Positions 47,809 to 57,271 of a stretch of DNA of 64,000 nucleotides are shown one piece after another. The stretch lies in the NCBI GenBank assembly GCA_963814975.1, contig CAWFFB010000031.1, positions 1 through 64,000 of the forward strand, given 5' to 3'. The notes beneath the pieces are model-generated. The model made no database searches. It was not told where the DNA came from and saw only the letters and a program-made list of their open reading frames with translations. The position numbers were made by a program, and so were the translations under genes. Position 1 is the stretch's first letter, and every line of letters starts with the position of its first letter. Source of the stretch: CAVUXJ01 sp963814975 (lineage in GTDB: Bacteria; Acidobacteriota; Vicinamibacteria; Vicinamibacterales; CAVVIG01).

Positions 47809-48783
47809 TTACAACGACCGTGCAAATCCGTACAGGGTTGTCGGGTTCTCGACGAGAATGCGGTGGCGTGTCGCCTCGTCGGGCGCCCATTCGGACAGCA
47901 AGTCGAACAGCACCGCGTCGTTCGGTTTGCGATCGGGCGCTTCGCTCGGGTGCGGCCAGTCGCTTCCCCACACCATCCGCTCTGGGGCGGCCTTGACGAA
48001 GGCCTGCGCGATCGCGGTGGCATCCGGGTATGGTGGGCCGACCTTGGTATTCGAGTAGGCCCCGGAGAGCTTGACCCATGTGCGGCCCCGGTCGATGAGG
48101 CTCCGGATGATGCGATGGGACGGATGTGCGATGCCCGCCGGGAGCGGCGGATGTGCCATGTGATCGAACACTGTTTCCGACGGCAGCCGCCGCAGCAGGT
48201 CGGCCCACTCGACCACCTGCTGGCCCTCGACGTTGAACTGCACGTGCCAGCCGAGATCGGCGACGCGCTTCGATAGCGGTTCGACCATGTCGAGTTTGAC
48301 GACCGCCGCGGCCGGATCGGTGAGGCTGAAGCGGATCCCCCGGACGCCGGCGTCATGAAGTCGCTTCAACTCGGCATCTGTGACCGTCGGGTGGAGAACG
48401 GCGACACCTCTGGCATTCGGCCCGAGCTGCGCGATTGCATCGACCGTCACCTGATTCTCCGTTGCGTAGTTACGGGGTGTCACGACGACGACCCGGGTCG
48501 TTCCGATCCGCCTTTGGAGCAATCGATACTGCGGCACGGCCGCATCCGTCGGAGGCACTCTCGGGCTCGGAACCATCCGAAACCGCGCCGGATCGTAAAT
48601 GTGCATGTGACAGTCGCAGGCGTTCGGCGGCGCCTTGAGCCTCGGCGACTCCGTCCCGACCGAATTGGACACCGCGACCTGGGCGTGGGTGTCGCGCGAT
48701 TGGAGGACACGGCCGGCGCTGAATACCGCGAGACCAGTCTTTCCGAGAAACGTCCGCCGCGTCATTCCCTCGTCGCTCTTCAT
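47809..48783 (-). CDS. Tat-exported amidohydrolase-2 family hydrolase
   Basis: 324 aa. A twin-arginine leader (MTRRTFLGKTGLAVFSAG) precedes a TIM-barrel amidohydrolase of the PF04909 family, which includes 2-pyrone-4,6-dicarboxylate lactonase. Metal ligands: NACDCHMHIYD at the first strand and MVWGSDWPHPSEA near the end. Substrate is unknown; lactones or aromatic breakdown products are likely in the family. It is the third gene on this strand after the sulfur module, with a 67-base gap to the propeller gene. Confidence 0.85.
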   Translation of the reverse strand: MKSDEGMTRRTFLGKTGLAVFSAGRVLQSRDTHAQVAVSNSVGTESPRLKAPPNACDCHMHIYDPARFRMVPSPRVPPTDAAVPQYRLLQRRIGTTRVVVVTPRNYATENQVTVDAIAQLGPNARGVAVLHPTVTDAELKRLHDAGVRGIRFSLTDPAAAVVKLDMVEPLSKRVADLGWHVQFNVEGQQVVEWADLLRRLPSETVFDHMAHPPLPAGIAHPSHRIIRSLIDRGRTWVKLSGAYSNTKVGPPYPDATAIAQAFVKAAPERMVWGSDWPHPSEAPDRKPNDAVLFDLLSEWAPDEATRHRILVENPTTLYGFARSL

Positions 48784-48931
48784 GCGGTCCTCCGCTCACA
48801 GGTCCGGTGGTTGGCGGTACTACAGCAAGACGGCTCCACCAGCAACCCGCCAAATGGGCCACGAACCACAGGCGGAATCGCAAAAACGGCCGGCGACGGC
48901 TCCATCTGACGTTGGGGAGCGAAGCCTGCGG

Positions 48932-49352
48932 TCACGCGTTACGCCGTCGCCGATCGATTCGCCAGCAGGAATTGTGGCGCACCATCCCGATGTGCGGATA
49001 GTACATCTCGGCCTGCGGCGCCGCCAACAGGATCAGGCTCGTGTGAAGACCCGCAGCCAGATGCGTCCGGTGGATCAATTCCCGGCCTATGCCACGACGC
49101 TGAAAAGCCACGTCCACGGCCAAGTCCGACAAATAGGTGCAATAGCTGAAATCCGTAATCGCTCGAGACACACCAACCAGCAGCCCGTCGGGATTTCGTG
49201 CGGTGACGATGACGTCGGCATGGGCGAGCATGCCGGCGATCGTCTGTGAATCGTCGACCGGGGCGTCGCACGGCCAGAGTTGAGCGACGCAGGACGTCGA
49301 CAAACTCCTCGGCCCCGAGGTGCGGCTCACGGGAGTATTCGAAACGAGCCAA
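48932..49352 (-). CDS. GNAT N-acetyltransferase, one frameshift
   Basis: About 140 aa after joining two frames at roughly 49260-49285: MARFEYSREPHLGAEEFVDV, then DSQTIAGMLAHADVIVTARN onward. The acetyl-CoA site is DVAFQRRGIGRELIHRTH (R-R-G-x-G-R), followed by LLAAPQAEMYYPHIGM, typical of small GNAT enzymes. The substrate is unknown. It and the metallophosphoesterase are the last chromosomal-type genes before tRNA-Val. Confidence 0.7.
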
Positions 49353-49413
49353 CTTCTACGCGACCTCCTGTCAGCCGAACGCCTCGCTTTCAGGCGCGGC
49401 GGGCACATGATCT

Positions 49414-50199
49414 CAGTGGCCGCCGTCTGCCGCAAACCCAGTGACGTCGGAGTCGAGCACTTCGTAACGGGCGCTCTGAAATACCCGGCGATCGGGCAGT
49501 CGGTACTGCCGTCAGTACGCCATGTGAGATCGTGTCTATGCCGATCGTCCGTCCGACGATCATCGGTGCCGGCCATCCGTCCGCATTGAGGGCGGCATTG
49601 TTCCGGTGTCCGTACACGATAATCTCATCACCGTCGTACCCGTTGGGAAAGCTATCTGCGCCCCATATGAAGGCCTCGCGCGCTTGGGCCCGAACACGAG
49701 CGACGCGGGGATCCAGGCCCCCATGTGTGCAGACACAGTCCGCACTCTGATGGTAGAGACGTAAACTCTCGAAGAATCGAATGTGATCGTCGGGGATACA
49801 GTCGAAGAACACCTCGTACGGCAGCGCACGGCTCCCCGCGTACACGTCGGCCACAGCATTCGATTTTGCCTCGCGCAACGTCCGGGCAGCCTCGACTGAG
49901 TAGCTTCGCATCGTGTCGAAGGCCTCCATACCAAGGAGCCACGAGTGACAGCGATAGTCGCGCAGCGTTTGAAGGAACCAGTCCTCGTGGTTCCCGAGCA
50001 GGCACACGACGTCTGCCTCGACATCCCGTTGAAACCCGAGAATCGCGTCCACGCAGCCTTTGCTGTCGGGGCCTCGGTCGATGTAGTCGCCCAGGAACAC
50101 GATGGTGTCCCCCGCGACGACCTCGCTCAGAATCTGGACGAGAATGTCATTGAGGGCAGGACGGTTGCCGTGGATATCACCGACTGCAATGGTGGCCAT
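49414..50199 (-). CDS. metallophosphoesterase (PPP-type), one frameshift
   Basis: About 260 aa of the calcineurin-like phosphoesterase fold: AVGDIHGNRPAL, VFLGDYIDRGPDSKGCVD and CLLGNHEDWF hold the metal ligands, with CTHGGLDPR further on. The frame breaks near 49512 and the C terminus RLPDRRVFQSARYEVLDSD continues to 49414. I take ATG 50199 (MATIAVGDIHGN). It resembles bacterial serine/threonine or diadenosine tetraphosphatases; the substrate is unknown. Confidence 0.8.
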
Positions 50200-50499
50200 A
50201 TCAATTGACGCGCTGCAGACAGGCGTTGATGCGCAACGCTGTGACTCACTCCCGGCGGTCCGGACACCGGCTGCCTTCGACGGCCTTCCAGCATTCGCAA
50301 GTGTGCGACGTCCCATGGGGTTCCACTGTACCGAATTGCACAAGGGTCGGGCGATGGGGCGTACGCGTTTCGGTCAGCAGGATCTGGCCGGGCTGAGGAA
50401 GAATTTTGCCGTAGAAGTCACAATAACGACCACAAGCTGATAAAATCGTTCGTCAGCCTGAGGCGGAACGAGCGTAACCCTCAGTACAATCAATCACTT
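50200..50499. other. intergenic upstream of tRNA-Val
   Basis: The phosphoesterase frame stays open upstream to 50343 but without a start or ribosome site, so I treat this as non-coding. It must contain the tRNA-Val promoter. Confidence 0.45.
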
Positions 50500-50573
50500 G
50501 GGCGCTTAGCTCAGTTGGTTAGAGCGCGTGCTTCACACGCACGAGGTCACTGGTTCGAGTCCAGTAGCGCCCA
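50500..50573 (+). tRNA. tRNA-Val (CAC)
   Basis: A complete 74-base cloverleaf. The acceptor GGGCGCT (50500-50506) pairs with AGCGCCC (50566-50572), and discriminator A is at 50573. The D arm GCTCAGTTGGTTAGAGC, the anticodon stem CGTGC/GCACG around TTCACAC (anticodon CAC, valine) and the T arm ACTGG/CCAGT are all in place. CCA is not encoded. It marks the left side of the accessory region but its 3' end is not repeated on the other side, so it is not the attachment site of the visible integrase. Confidence 0.95.
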
Positions 50574-50928
50574 TGTAATTAACAATAAACTGCTTTATTT
50601 CAGCAGCTTATGGCTACGCTCACAAGAGCGGCTTTGCTAGACGCTGGCGCTCTGGCTGTAGGGAGCGGCTAGGGCGTGGCGGAGCGGCGTCTGCGAGCGT
50701 TGACGGTCTGGGCGGCTGGGTGAGGCAGGTCGGAGCGTCGAACGTCGCGCGGAGGGCATTCTGACAGCATTGATGGGCACTCTCGGGGAGGCTATGAGGG
50801 CGATTGGGCGACTCACCGTTCACGCTGCTACAGCGAGAGCGGCGGATTGCACGGGGGAGCTTTTGACTGATTCTCGTTCACGAGATTTCTGCGCAGCTAG
50901 ATTTCTGTGCTGACTAGATTTTCAGCGA
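50574..50928. other. intergenic downstream of tRNA-Val
   Basis: The first 40 bases are AT-rich and contain a small CTGCT/AGCAG hairpin (50588-50608). The rest has no supported gene; the minus-strand frame 50620-50823 has no start signal or known domain. Confidence 0.5.
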
Positions 50929-51279
50929 CTACGGGAACAGGCGGTCGGGTGATTTCTTCGACAGCAACTTCTTATTTTTGGCTGATTCGTTCTTGAGTTC
51001 ATCCTGCTGTTCTGACGAAACTGCTGCTCGCCTCTCCACTCGCGCCAGAATCCAGTGATTGATGTCGCTCTCCAGATAGCGAAGCTCCTGCAACGGCGAC
51101 AGAATGTAGGGCTGCGGGAATAGCCCTCGGTTTCGCAGGCGAATAATTGTCGAATACGACAGGCCCGTTCTCCGACACACTTCGGTTCGCCTAAGAAACA
51201 CGGGCACTGGTCCCGGTCCGCGTTGCCCGTCGTGTGAACGCTTTTCTGGTCGTATTACCTGTGGAAGTTTCATCGACAT
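50929..51279 (-). CDS. AlpA-family / MerR-like DNA-binding protein
   Basis: A 116-aa regulator with a winged helix-turn-helix: VFLRRTEVCRRTGLSYSTII (residues 28-47), then RLRNRGLFPQPYILSP and WILARVERR. This is the AlpA/excisionase pattern of phage and island regulators. The C-terminal 30 residues are Lys/Ser-rich. GAAAAGGTAG precedes the start. It lies between tRNA-Val and the integrase and probably controls element excision or gene expression. Confidence 0.75.
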   Translation of the reverse strand: MSMKLPQVIRPEKRSHDGQRGPGPVPVFLRRTEVCRRTGLSYSTIIRLRNRGLFPQPYILSPLQELRYLESDINHWILARVERRAAVSSEQQDELKNESAKNKKLLSKKSPDRLFP

Positions 51280-51485
51280 CTACCTTTTCTTGATCAATCA
51301 TTTTCGGTCGGTGTCGCCAGGACGCACGCAGGTTCTGACAGTCACATTGCCGATTGTGGCCAATCCCGTGGATTGACGCGAGATTCTGAGAGTAACGCGA
51401 GAGTGACGATGACGATTGGGCTACCCACCGACCCCAAGGGCAATCCGTTCGACATCCCGGCGACCGACGTTCGCGTCCCCGAAGA

Positions 51486-52253
51486 TGTTTGATCTGGACG
51501 GTGATTGGCTGGCCTGGGGAGATCAGCATGACGTGAAGCGGGCCGGGATAGAGGCGTTAAAGGCGTTCGTGAAGCTAGAGGACGACCCGGTCCCGGTATT
51601 CTCGCTTTCGCACGTCGCTTCGGTCCTTTGCAACTGTGCCTGAAACACGAACTGCCCATACACATGCTCTTGCCACCTACCGGGTCAGCTCGCTCTCTCG
51701 ATGTCATGTTCGACGATACAAATGGGCGGGACTGCGAACGTTTATCGTCGTGGCGCTCGCTCGCTGGCGAGGCGGCTGCCACGTCCGTCAAATCGCTCGA
51801 TTACAGCGACGTGATGTTTGACGATTGGCACGTCGATTGGCTACTGCTGAAACGCTCACCCGTTCGGCCCGTGCTTCTGATGCGCTCACAACCAGCATCT
51901 GGTCCCGTGGCTAGGAAACTTCTCGTCCCTACCTGAATGCCTGGCTCGCCATTGCAGGGACGCGGCTGCGCTTCGGACTGGTGGGTCGAGTTCCCGACCC
52001 TTACATCAGCGGAGGGTTGTTCGGGGTGCTGGGCCTTCAAATGCTGGCAATCTTGGCCGAGACGAACGGCTGGGCACCTTGTTCAATCTGTTTCAGGCTC
52101 TGCCGGACTCCGAAGGGCCATTTTCGTGAAGGAACGCTGCATCTGTGCGGTCGCGCTCAGTGCAAGAAACACGCTGACGCACGGAAAGCAAGAATCTGGC
52201 GACGTGGAGAAGCTAAACCACAAAAGAACAGACGGCGCATTTCTTCACAGTAG
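51486..52253 (+). CDS. zinc-ribbon hypothetical protein, frameshifted
   Basis: Three frames join into one gene of about 250 aa: FDLDGDWLAWGDQHDVKRAG, ILAFARRFGPLQLCLKHELP and, from about 51936, NAWLAIAGTRLRFGLVGRVP. The end has four cysteines in a zinc-ribbon pattern (CSICFRLC, CGRAQCKKHADARKARIWRR). The layout resembles CGNR/ABATE-like proteins often found in accessory regions. A short frame upstream (51408-51490, MTIGLPTDPKGNPFDIP) may be its N terminus. Function unknown. Confidence 0.5.
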
Positions 52254-52596
52254 ATCGTTACTCTGACAGCACTCTCAGCCAAATGACAGGTGGTGACGAC
52301 GCGCCTCTGAGATGCTTCCTTCCCTCTTGACAGCCCGATTTATGCTGGTGATGGTTGCATTCTCGAATGCAGCCCGCTCGATTGGGACGCTCTACGCCTA
52401 GCGGTCGAGCGCCGTCAGCCAGCGACTAGGGGGAACCTGCAAAGCTGGCCACCTGGGAGTGTTCCAAGGAAACAGCACTGACGCTGGTTGGGGGTTCGTC
52501 CCCTTGAACGTCAGTCGCCAAGACCGTGTGATTGGTTAGGAGGCCGCGGAAAAACGGCTCTTTATAAGGGATCGACAGCGCGTGATCCGTACTACC
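52254..52596. other. intergenic before the IS5 transposase
   Basis: No gene is supported here. The last part probably includes the left terminal region of the IS5-type element, but I cannot define an inverted repeat because the right end is lost. Confidence 0.4.
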
Positions 52597-53498
52597 ATGC
52601 CGGGCATGCGAGGAGATGACCGCCAGCCCGATGCGATGTTCAGTTACGTCTCGGCGGAGCAGCGCGTGCCGAAGGACCACCCGCTCCGGGCGATCCGGAC
52701 GCTCGTCGATGGGGTGTTGCACGACATGTCGCGAGACTTCGACGGTCTGTAGCCACAGTCGGCCGTCGATTCCGCCCGAGCGCTTGCTGCGGGCTCAGCT
52801 GCTGCAAATCTTCTATTCGATTCGGAGCGAGCGCCTGCTGATGGAACAGCTCGACTACAACCTGCTGTTTCGGTGGTTTGTCGGCATGGAGATGGACGAG
52901 CCGATCTGGGACGTGACCGTGTTCACGAAGAACCGCGCCCGGTTGCTCAATCAGGAGATTGCGCGCGGCTTCGTCCGCCGGGTCGTGGAGCGCGCTCAGG
53001 ACCTGATGTCGGATGAGCACTTTCACGGTCGATGGGACCTTGATCGAGGCGTGGGCCAGCCAGAAGAGCTTTCAACGGAAGGATGGCGGCACGGATGGCG
53101 ACGGGCGCAACTTTCGAGGGGAAGAACGGAAGAACGACACCCATGCCTCGAAGACGGACCCGGACGCGCGGCTGTATCGACGGTCGAACAACGCCGAGTC
53201 CCGGCTGGCCTATTTGGGGCATCTGTTGATCGAGAATCGCCATGGCCTGATCGCCGACGCGATGGCGACGCAGGCCGACGGCTACGCGGAACGGGACGCT
53301 GGCCTGCTCCTGTTGCACGCGCGGTGGAAGCGGGCGCCCGGCGGTCGTCGCACCGTCGGCGCCGACAAGGGGGACGATGTGCGGGACTTCGTGGAAACAA
53401 CGCGGGAGTTGGGAGCGACACCGCATGTCACGCAGAACCTCACGCGGCGCGGCGGTAGCGCCATCGACGGTCGCACGACGCGGCACGTCGGTGATGCG
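52597..53498 (+). pseudogene. IS5-family transposase, frameshifted and 3'-truncated
   Basis: DDE transposase of the IS5 family. The N-terminal DUF772 domain reads FSYVSAEQRVPKDHPLRAIR and LLRAQLLQIFYSIRSERLLM, then FRWFVGMEMDEPIWDVTVFT. The first catalytic Asp lies in FTVDGTLIEAWASQKSF. Breaks occur near 52750 (TAC AGC lost one base to give TAG) and 53015. The sequence ends after AIDGRTTRH, before the C-terminal Glu region, where it meets the toxin gene. It is inactive as written. Confidence 0.8.
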
Positions 53499-53755
53499 AT
53501 GAACCGCACCGTGTAGACCGTCCGAAACGTGTTCCCGTCGAAGTCCGCCACCACCTCGAGCACGCCGGCATCGCCGAACCCTCTCAGGGGCTTCGCCGCC
53601 GGCGACTTGAGGCCGATCTGCACATCCCAGAGCGCCCCGCCGACACGGGTCTTGACGTCGTTCGGAAACGCGCTCAGGTCATCCTTGCTCGAGGCCACCC
53701 AGCGGACCGGCTTCGGGACCGGCTGGGGCGAGGTCTTCGGCGACTGCATTTTCAT
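53499..53755 (-). pseudogene. HigB/RelE-type toxin, C-terminally truncated
   Basis: A phage-derived Gp49-like/HigB-type mRNA interferase: KPVRWVASSKDDLSAFPNDV, LKSPAAKPLRGFGDAGVLEV and TFRTVYTVRF. Normal members continue about 25-30 residues after RTVYTVRF; here the sequence switches to the IS5 remnant. No antitoxin gene remains. ATG 53755 is preceded by TATAAT and an inverted repeat. It is broken as written. Confidence 0.75.
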
Positions 53756-53757
53756 TA

Positions 53758-53775
53758 TATGCCACTACAGGCATA
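53758..53775 (-). promoter_or_regulatory. inverted-repeat operator at toxin promoter
   Basis: TATGCC-ACTACA-GGCATA is a perfect 6-bp inverted repeat with a 6-bp spacer, a few bases upstream of the toxin start codon. A TATAAT-like sequence lies at its inner edge (minus strand). Toxin-antitoxin operons are usually autorepressed at such sites. The same repeat lies just past the integrase stop codon. Confidence 0.5.
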
Positions 53776-53790
53776 CCGGCAAAACGCGGG

Positions 53791-55061
53791 TCACGCGCGG
53801 GCCACGAAGGCCAAGACCTTGCTTCGCTTGCCGCTGACGATCTGGTCCAATCGCTTGCCCCAGAAATCGAGGGCAGCGCGTTTCTCCAGATCGTAGCCGT
53901 GTCGGTCGTAGACGGCCGTGACGCCCGTCTCGACATGGTTGAGAATCTTCGAGACCACGAGCCGCGGCACGCCAGCGCCGACCATCAAGCTGGCCGCGGT
54001 GCGACGCAAGTCGTGCCCTCGGAACTGAACGCCTGATGTCCGGACGATCCGCTCAATCGCTTTCTGGGCATGCGCGATGTGCGGTCCCTTCTTCCGCGCT
54101 CGGGAAGACCCATGGCGAATCGTCTACGGTCTCGCGCCATGTCTTGAGAATGCGCAGGGCCTGGGGTGAGAGCGGCACGCGGTGCGCCAGCCCATTCTTG
54201 CTACGCTCGGCGGGAATCGTCCACCACCCTTTGGCCAGCTCGAACTCCGACCAAGTCGCCCCGTGAACTTCGCCGCCGCGCTGAGCGGTCAGGAGGCGAA
54301 TTCGGAACAGCGCGGCGATCAGCGGACTCTCGCCATCCAGCGCCTTCCAGAACAATCGGATTTCATCTTCGCTCAGCACGCGCTCCCGCTGCCTCTCCTC
54401 ACCGGGAGGCTTGACCATGTGGCACGGATTCGCCTCCAGCCAATCGCGCTCAATCGCAAAGTTGAACATCTTGCGCACGAGCGCCAGCGTGCGGTTCGCC
54501 ATGATCGGGCGCACGGGCAGCGACTTCGTCCAGCAGCTCGCGGACGTCCCGCCGCTTGATATCCTTAATTCGGCGGTCGCCCCAGCGCGTGACCAGCGGC
54601 ACGTGGGGCTTCTTGCCGGTCTTCTTCTTGTGAGGGGAACCGTTGAGCAGCCGGACGTCTTCACGCCCGCTGCGCTTCTTGCTGGCGTGCCGCTCGATGT
54701 ACTCGCGCGCGAGATCCGCGAAGGTCTCGGCCCGACGTTCCTCAATCTTCCGTTGGCCGGGGTCCTGGCCCTTGCCGACCTCGCGGAGCGCATCCGTCGC
54801 CTTCTCGCGCGCCGCCGCCAGGCCCAGCGTCGGAAACCGGCCAAGCGTCAGACGTCGGAGCTTCTTGCCCATCCGATACATCAGGATCCACGTCCGACGA
54901 CCTTCGGCTGAGATGCGAAGTCCGAAGCCGGGATTATCCTCGTCCCACACGTCGAGCCGTCCGGTACTCGGCGGCTTGAGCGCGCGCACGGTTCGATCCG
55001 TCAGCGCGATGCGACCAAGCGAGGCGGAGCGCTGGGATCCGGAATCAGTAGGACTGGCCAT
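53791..55061 (-). CDS. P4-type tyrosine integrase, two frameshifts
   Basis: A site-specific recombinase of islands, about 420 aa. The N-terminal DUF4102 domain reads LTDRTVRALKPPSTGRLDVW and GFGLRISAEGRRTWILMYRM. The catalytic part has Arg in LLTAQRGGEVHGATW, HxxR in HDLRRTAASLM and Tyr in VTAVYDRHGYD. Breaks lie near 54520 and 54100. ATG 55061 is preferred. About 155 bases upstream lies a tRNA-Thr 3' fragment, the probable attachment site for this enzyme. Confidence 0.85.
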
Positions 55062-55216
55062 GAGGCGCTCCTGGGTAACACATGGGTAACAAGTCGGAAG
55101 CACTTGGTGCAATCCGGCTGAAGCCAGTGAAACACAGAATGGCCAAAATCATCAATAGAATTAGGGTTTTTGTCGTTCAGGCGGTTTCAGCGGATGGCAG
55201 GAAAGGTCACTAGAAA

Positions 55217-55265
55217 TTGATTCGTAATCAGCAGGTCACCAGTTCAAGTCTGGTCGCCGGCTCCA
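55217..55265 (+). repeat. tRNA-Thr 3' fragment, attachment-type repeat 1
   Basis: Contains an anticodon loop TTCGTAA (CGT, threonine), the T arm ACCAG/CTGGT around TTCAAGT, acceptor strand CGCCGGC, U and CCA, but the 5' half of the tRNA is missing. It therefore looks like the att copy left at one end of an element inserted into a tRNA-Thr gene. The last 38 bases (55228-55265) recur exactly at 56513-56550. Confidence 0.8.
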
Positions 55266-55378
55266 CTGTCGCAGGTCGGGCAGGTCATGTCAGTCGATGG
55301 CTGCATCGGCGGCGATTTTTCACCTTTGATTTGGATCAATCCGTGGGCCCCGCCCGTCGCAAGACTGAACTCGGTGCC

Positions 55379-56059
55379 TTACTTGTTACGCGCTCCTCTA
55401 CGTCGACGTGCGGCGAGGATACCGAGTAGCCCTGATCCCACCAGCACCATACTCGCGGGCTCCGGCACGGGGGTGAGCTGGAGGTCGCCACTCGCTCCTA
55501 TCTTCAGCGAGCCCGACCCTGTGACGCTAGGGACACACGCTGGCCCAAAGCCGCCGCCTTCACAACTTCCCCCAGTGGCACTGCCGATGTTTTGGATATG
55601 GAGCGCCGCGTAGAGGCCGCCTGAATCTCCGAGGAAGTCTGCGAGCAATAGCGGACTGTCACCAGTGAGCAGCGTGGAATATAGGTCCTGACCGGTCCAG
55701 CCCTTTCCCCCACTACCGCCGACAGCAAACATTCGGTTGTATGGGTTGATCTGAAAACCATCTGGCATCAGCGACACCGTGTTGTTCGGATCATTCTCCG
55801 TGATCGTCGTGGCTGAACCCGCGTAGCTCAGCATGAGATCCCGAAATTTCTGGTCGGATCCGGCCAGATCAACGGTCACGGAGATCCCGGTGCCTACCTG
55901 GTCGAGCGTGATCGTGCCATACGTGGTCGATGGCGCACACGGATTGGAATTGAGAACGCAGTCGAGTTCGAGCACGATCGGCGCGGCCGCAGCGTAATGA
56001 GCCGTACCAAACAGTCCTAAGAAGCATAGTGTTCCGGTCAGTGCGACGTGCTTGATCAT
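55379..56059 (-). CDS. PEP-CTERM exported protein
   Basis: 226 aa with a signal peptide (LTGTLCFLGLFGTAHYAAAA) and a C-terminal PEP-CTERM tag: TPVPEPASMVLVGSGLLGIL followed by RRRRGARNK. The mature part is beta-rich and unrecognised. The tag is cut by an exosortase and the protein joined to the outer surface; no exosortase is in the window. The gene lies alone between the two tRNA-Thr fragments. GATGAGGATC precedes ATG 56059. Confidence 0.85.
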   Translation of the reverse strand: MIKHVALTGTLCFLGLFGTAHYAAAAPIVLELDCVLNSNPCAPSTTYGTITLDQVGTGISVTVDLAGSDQKFRDLMLSYAGSATTITENDPNNTVSLMPDGFQINPYNRMFAVGGSGGKGWTGQDLYSTLLTGDSPLLLADFLGDSGGLYAALHIQNIGSATGGSCEGGGFGPACVPSVTGSGSLKIGASGDLQLTPVPEPASMVLVGSGLLGILAARRRRGARNK

Positions 56060-56512
56060 GATCCTCATCCCTATTGCCGCCGCTATCCAGCCGTCTGGAC
56101 AACTGTGCGGCGTGGCGGCAGAGGAATATACCGACAATCATTCAACCTTGTCGGTCCGGTTCCCGACATAACACGACCGGCGGGACTCTGCGGCGGTGTT
56201 CCGTCTTGTGATCGCATCACTTCCTCGCTGGATTTATTGTGTTGCAACGCGGCCGTGTGGATGAAAACGGTGACATGTTAAACGCATCATGCCGACCTAT
56301 ATCCGCCGCAAGGCAGACTTCCCAGTTACGAACTGTTGTTTGCGGCGCGCCTGAGTCGACCGGCTACCCGCGACGTAAAGCCGGGAAAGGCGCCGCCCGC
56401 AGAAAAGTCAGCACATGCACGCCGAAGGGGATATAGACTCGGGCCTCCTCGCGCTCGATCACCCATCGGCCAGTTTGAAAGACTGAACAACGAAGAATGA
56501 TTTTCGGCGTTG

Positions 56513-56550
56513 TCAGCAGGTCACCAGTTCAAGTCTGGTCGCCGGCTCCA
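56513..56550 (+). repeat. tRNA-Thr 3' fragment, attachment-type repeat 2
   Basis: Exact 38-base copy of 55228-55265, running from the 3' strand of the anticodon stem to the CCA. It lacks any 5' tRNA half. The pair flanks a 1.25-kb segment with the PEP-CTERM gene and suggests successive insertions at one tRNA-Thr gene. The IS481-type element begins only about 14 bases to the right. Confidence 0.85.
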
Positions 56551-56587
56551 AGAATCTAGGGTCCATTCCGGGCACATAGGTAACAGA

Positions 56588-56943
56588 TTATTCCGGAGAC
56601 ATAGGTAACAGTTTCGGACCAAACGGGTTGTCGATCGGTTCGAGTCTGCAGGTCTCATCGTCGAAGTAGCCCAGATCGTAGTGCATGAACGTCACGAGCC
56701 AGATGTGCTCGTCGACCTGCTTGACGCCCACCTTCTGTCCGGCAAACACCTGACTGACGTTGATCTTCCGTCGTTGATAGCAGATCCGGCCACACGTGGT
56801 AATGACGGCGGTCCAGTCGTGGGCCGGGTTCTCGAGCTCCTCGAGCCCACTATAGGGCCGCGCCGAGGGCGTGTAGAGGCTCGCGGGCGTCTTCATGTTG
56901 AGCGCTTGATGCGGCCGCTCTGCATTATAGAAGTCGACAACCC
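56588..56943 (-). pseudogene. IS481 transposase, C-terminal part
   Basis: This encodes the end of an rve-type transposase: DFYNAERPHQALNMKTPASL then ICYQRRKINVSQVFAGQKVG, and the ending FGPKLLPMSPE. ERPHQAL lies after the third catalytic residue. The N-terminal part lies at 59565-60425. The two parts overlap by a few non-identical residues around YN, so they may derive from two related copies. Confidence 0.75.
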
Positions 56944-56961
56944 AACACCCACAATACTGAG

Positions 56962-57268
56962 TTCCGCGAGGTCTGTTATCCGTGGCACCCGTGGTTCGGT
57001 CGCACCGTCGCGGTGTATGAGGTGCTGGTCAAGCAGGGGCAATCGGTCTGTCGGTGCGGTCTCGAGGAGGAGCGGAGTCGTCTCGCGGTAGAAATCCCGG
57101 CGTGGATGTTTGAGCCGGCCGCGTGTGGTCGGCCTGCGACTGTTGCACGCGCCCGCGGTGAGCTGCGACGCCTTGCGGGCGTGCAGGCGTTGCTGCGCAT
57201 CGTTCTCCGGTCCGCCCCCGGTGGTGTGCTACAAGCCCAGCATCGTTCCTTGCCTGCGGCAGGAGGTG
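56962..57268 (+). CDS. recombinase-element ORF1, frameshifted
   Basis: The frame reads EFREVCYPWHPWFGRTVAVY and ends near VLQAQHRSLPAAGGADAP. Two opposite indels near 57130 and 57185 replace a short middle section. The YPWHPWFG motif is typical of the small protein that precedes this recombinase in other genomes (DUF5372-like). No ATG or GTG is visible before the motif except GTG 57013, so the true start is unknown. Role unknown; possibly a recombination directionality or accessory factor. Confidence 0.45.
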
Positions 57269-57271
57269 CTG

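Noticed and set aside
50500..50573. tRNA-Val as attachment site of the integrase
   Set aside because: Its 3' end is not repeated in the window, whereas a tRNA-Thr end is repeated beside the integrase.
55217..55265. A complete tRNA-Thr gene
   Set aside because: No acceptor 5' strand or D arm precedes it; only the 3' half is present.
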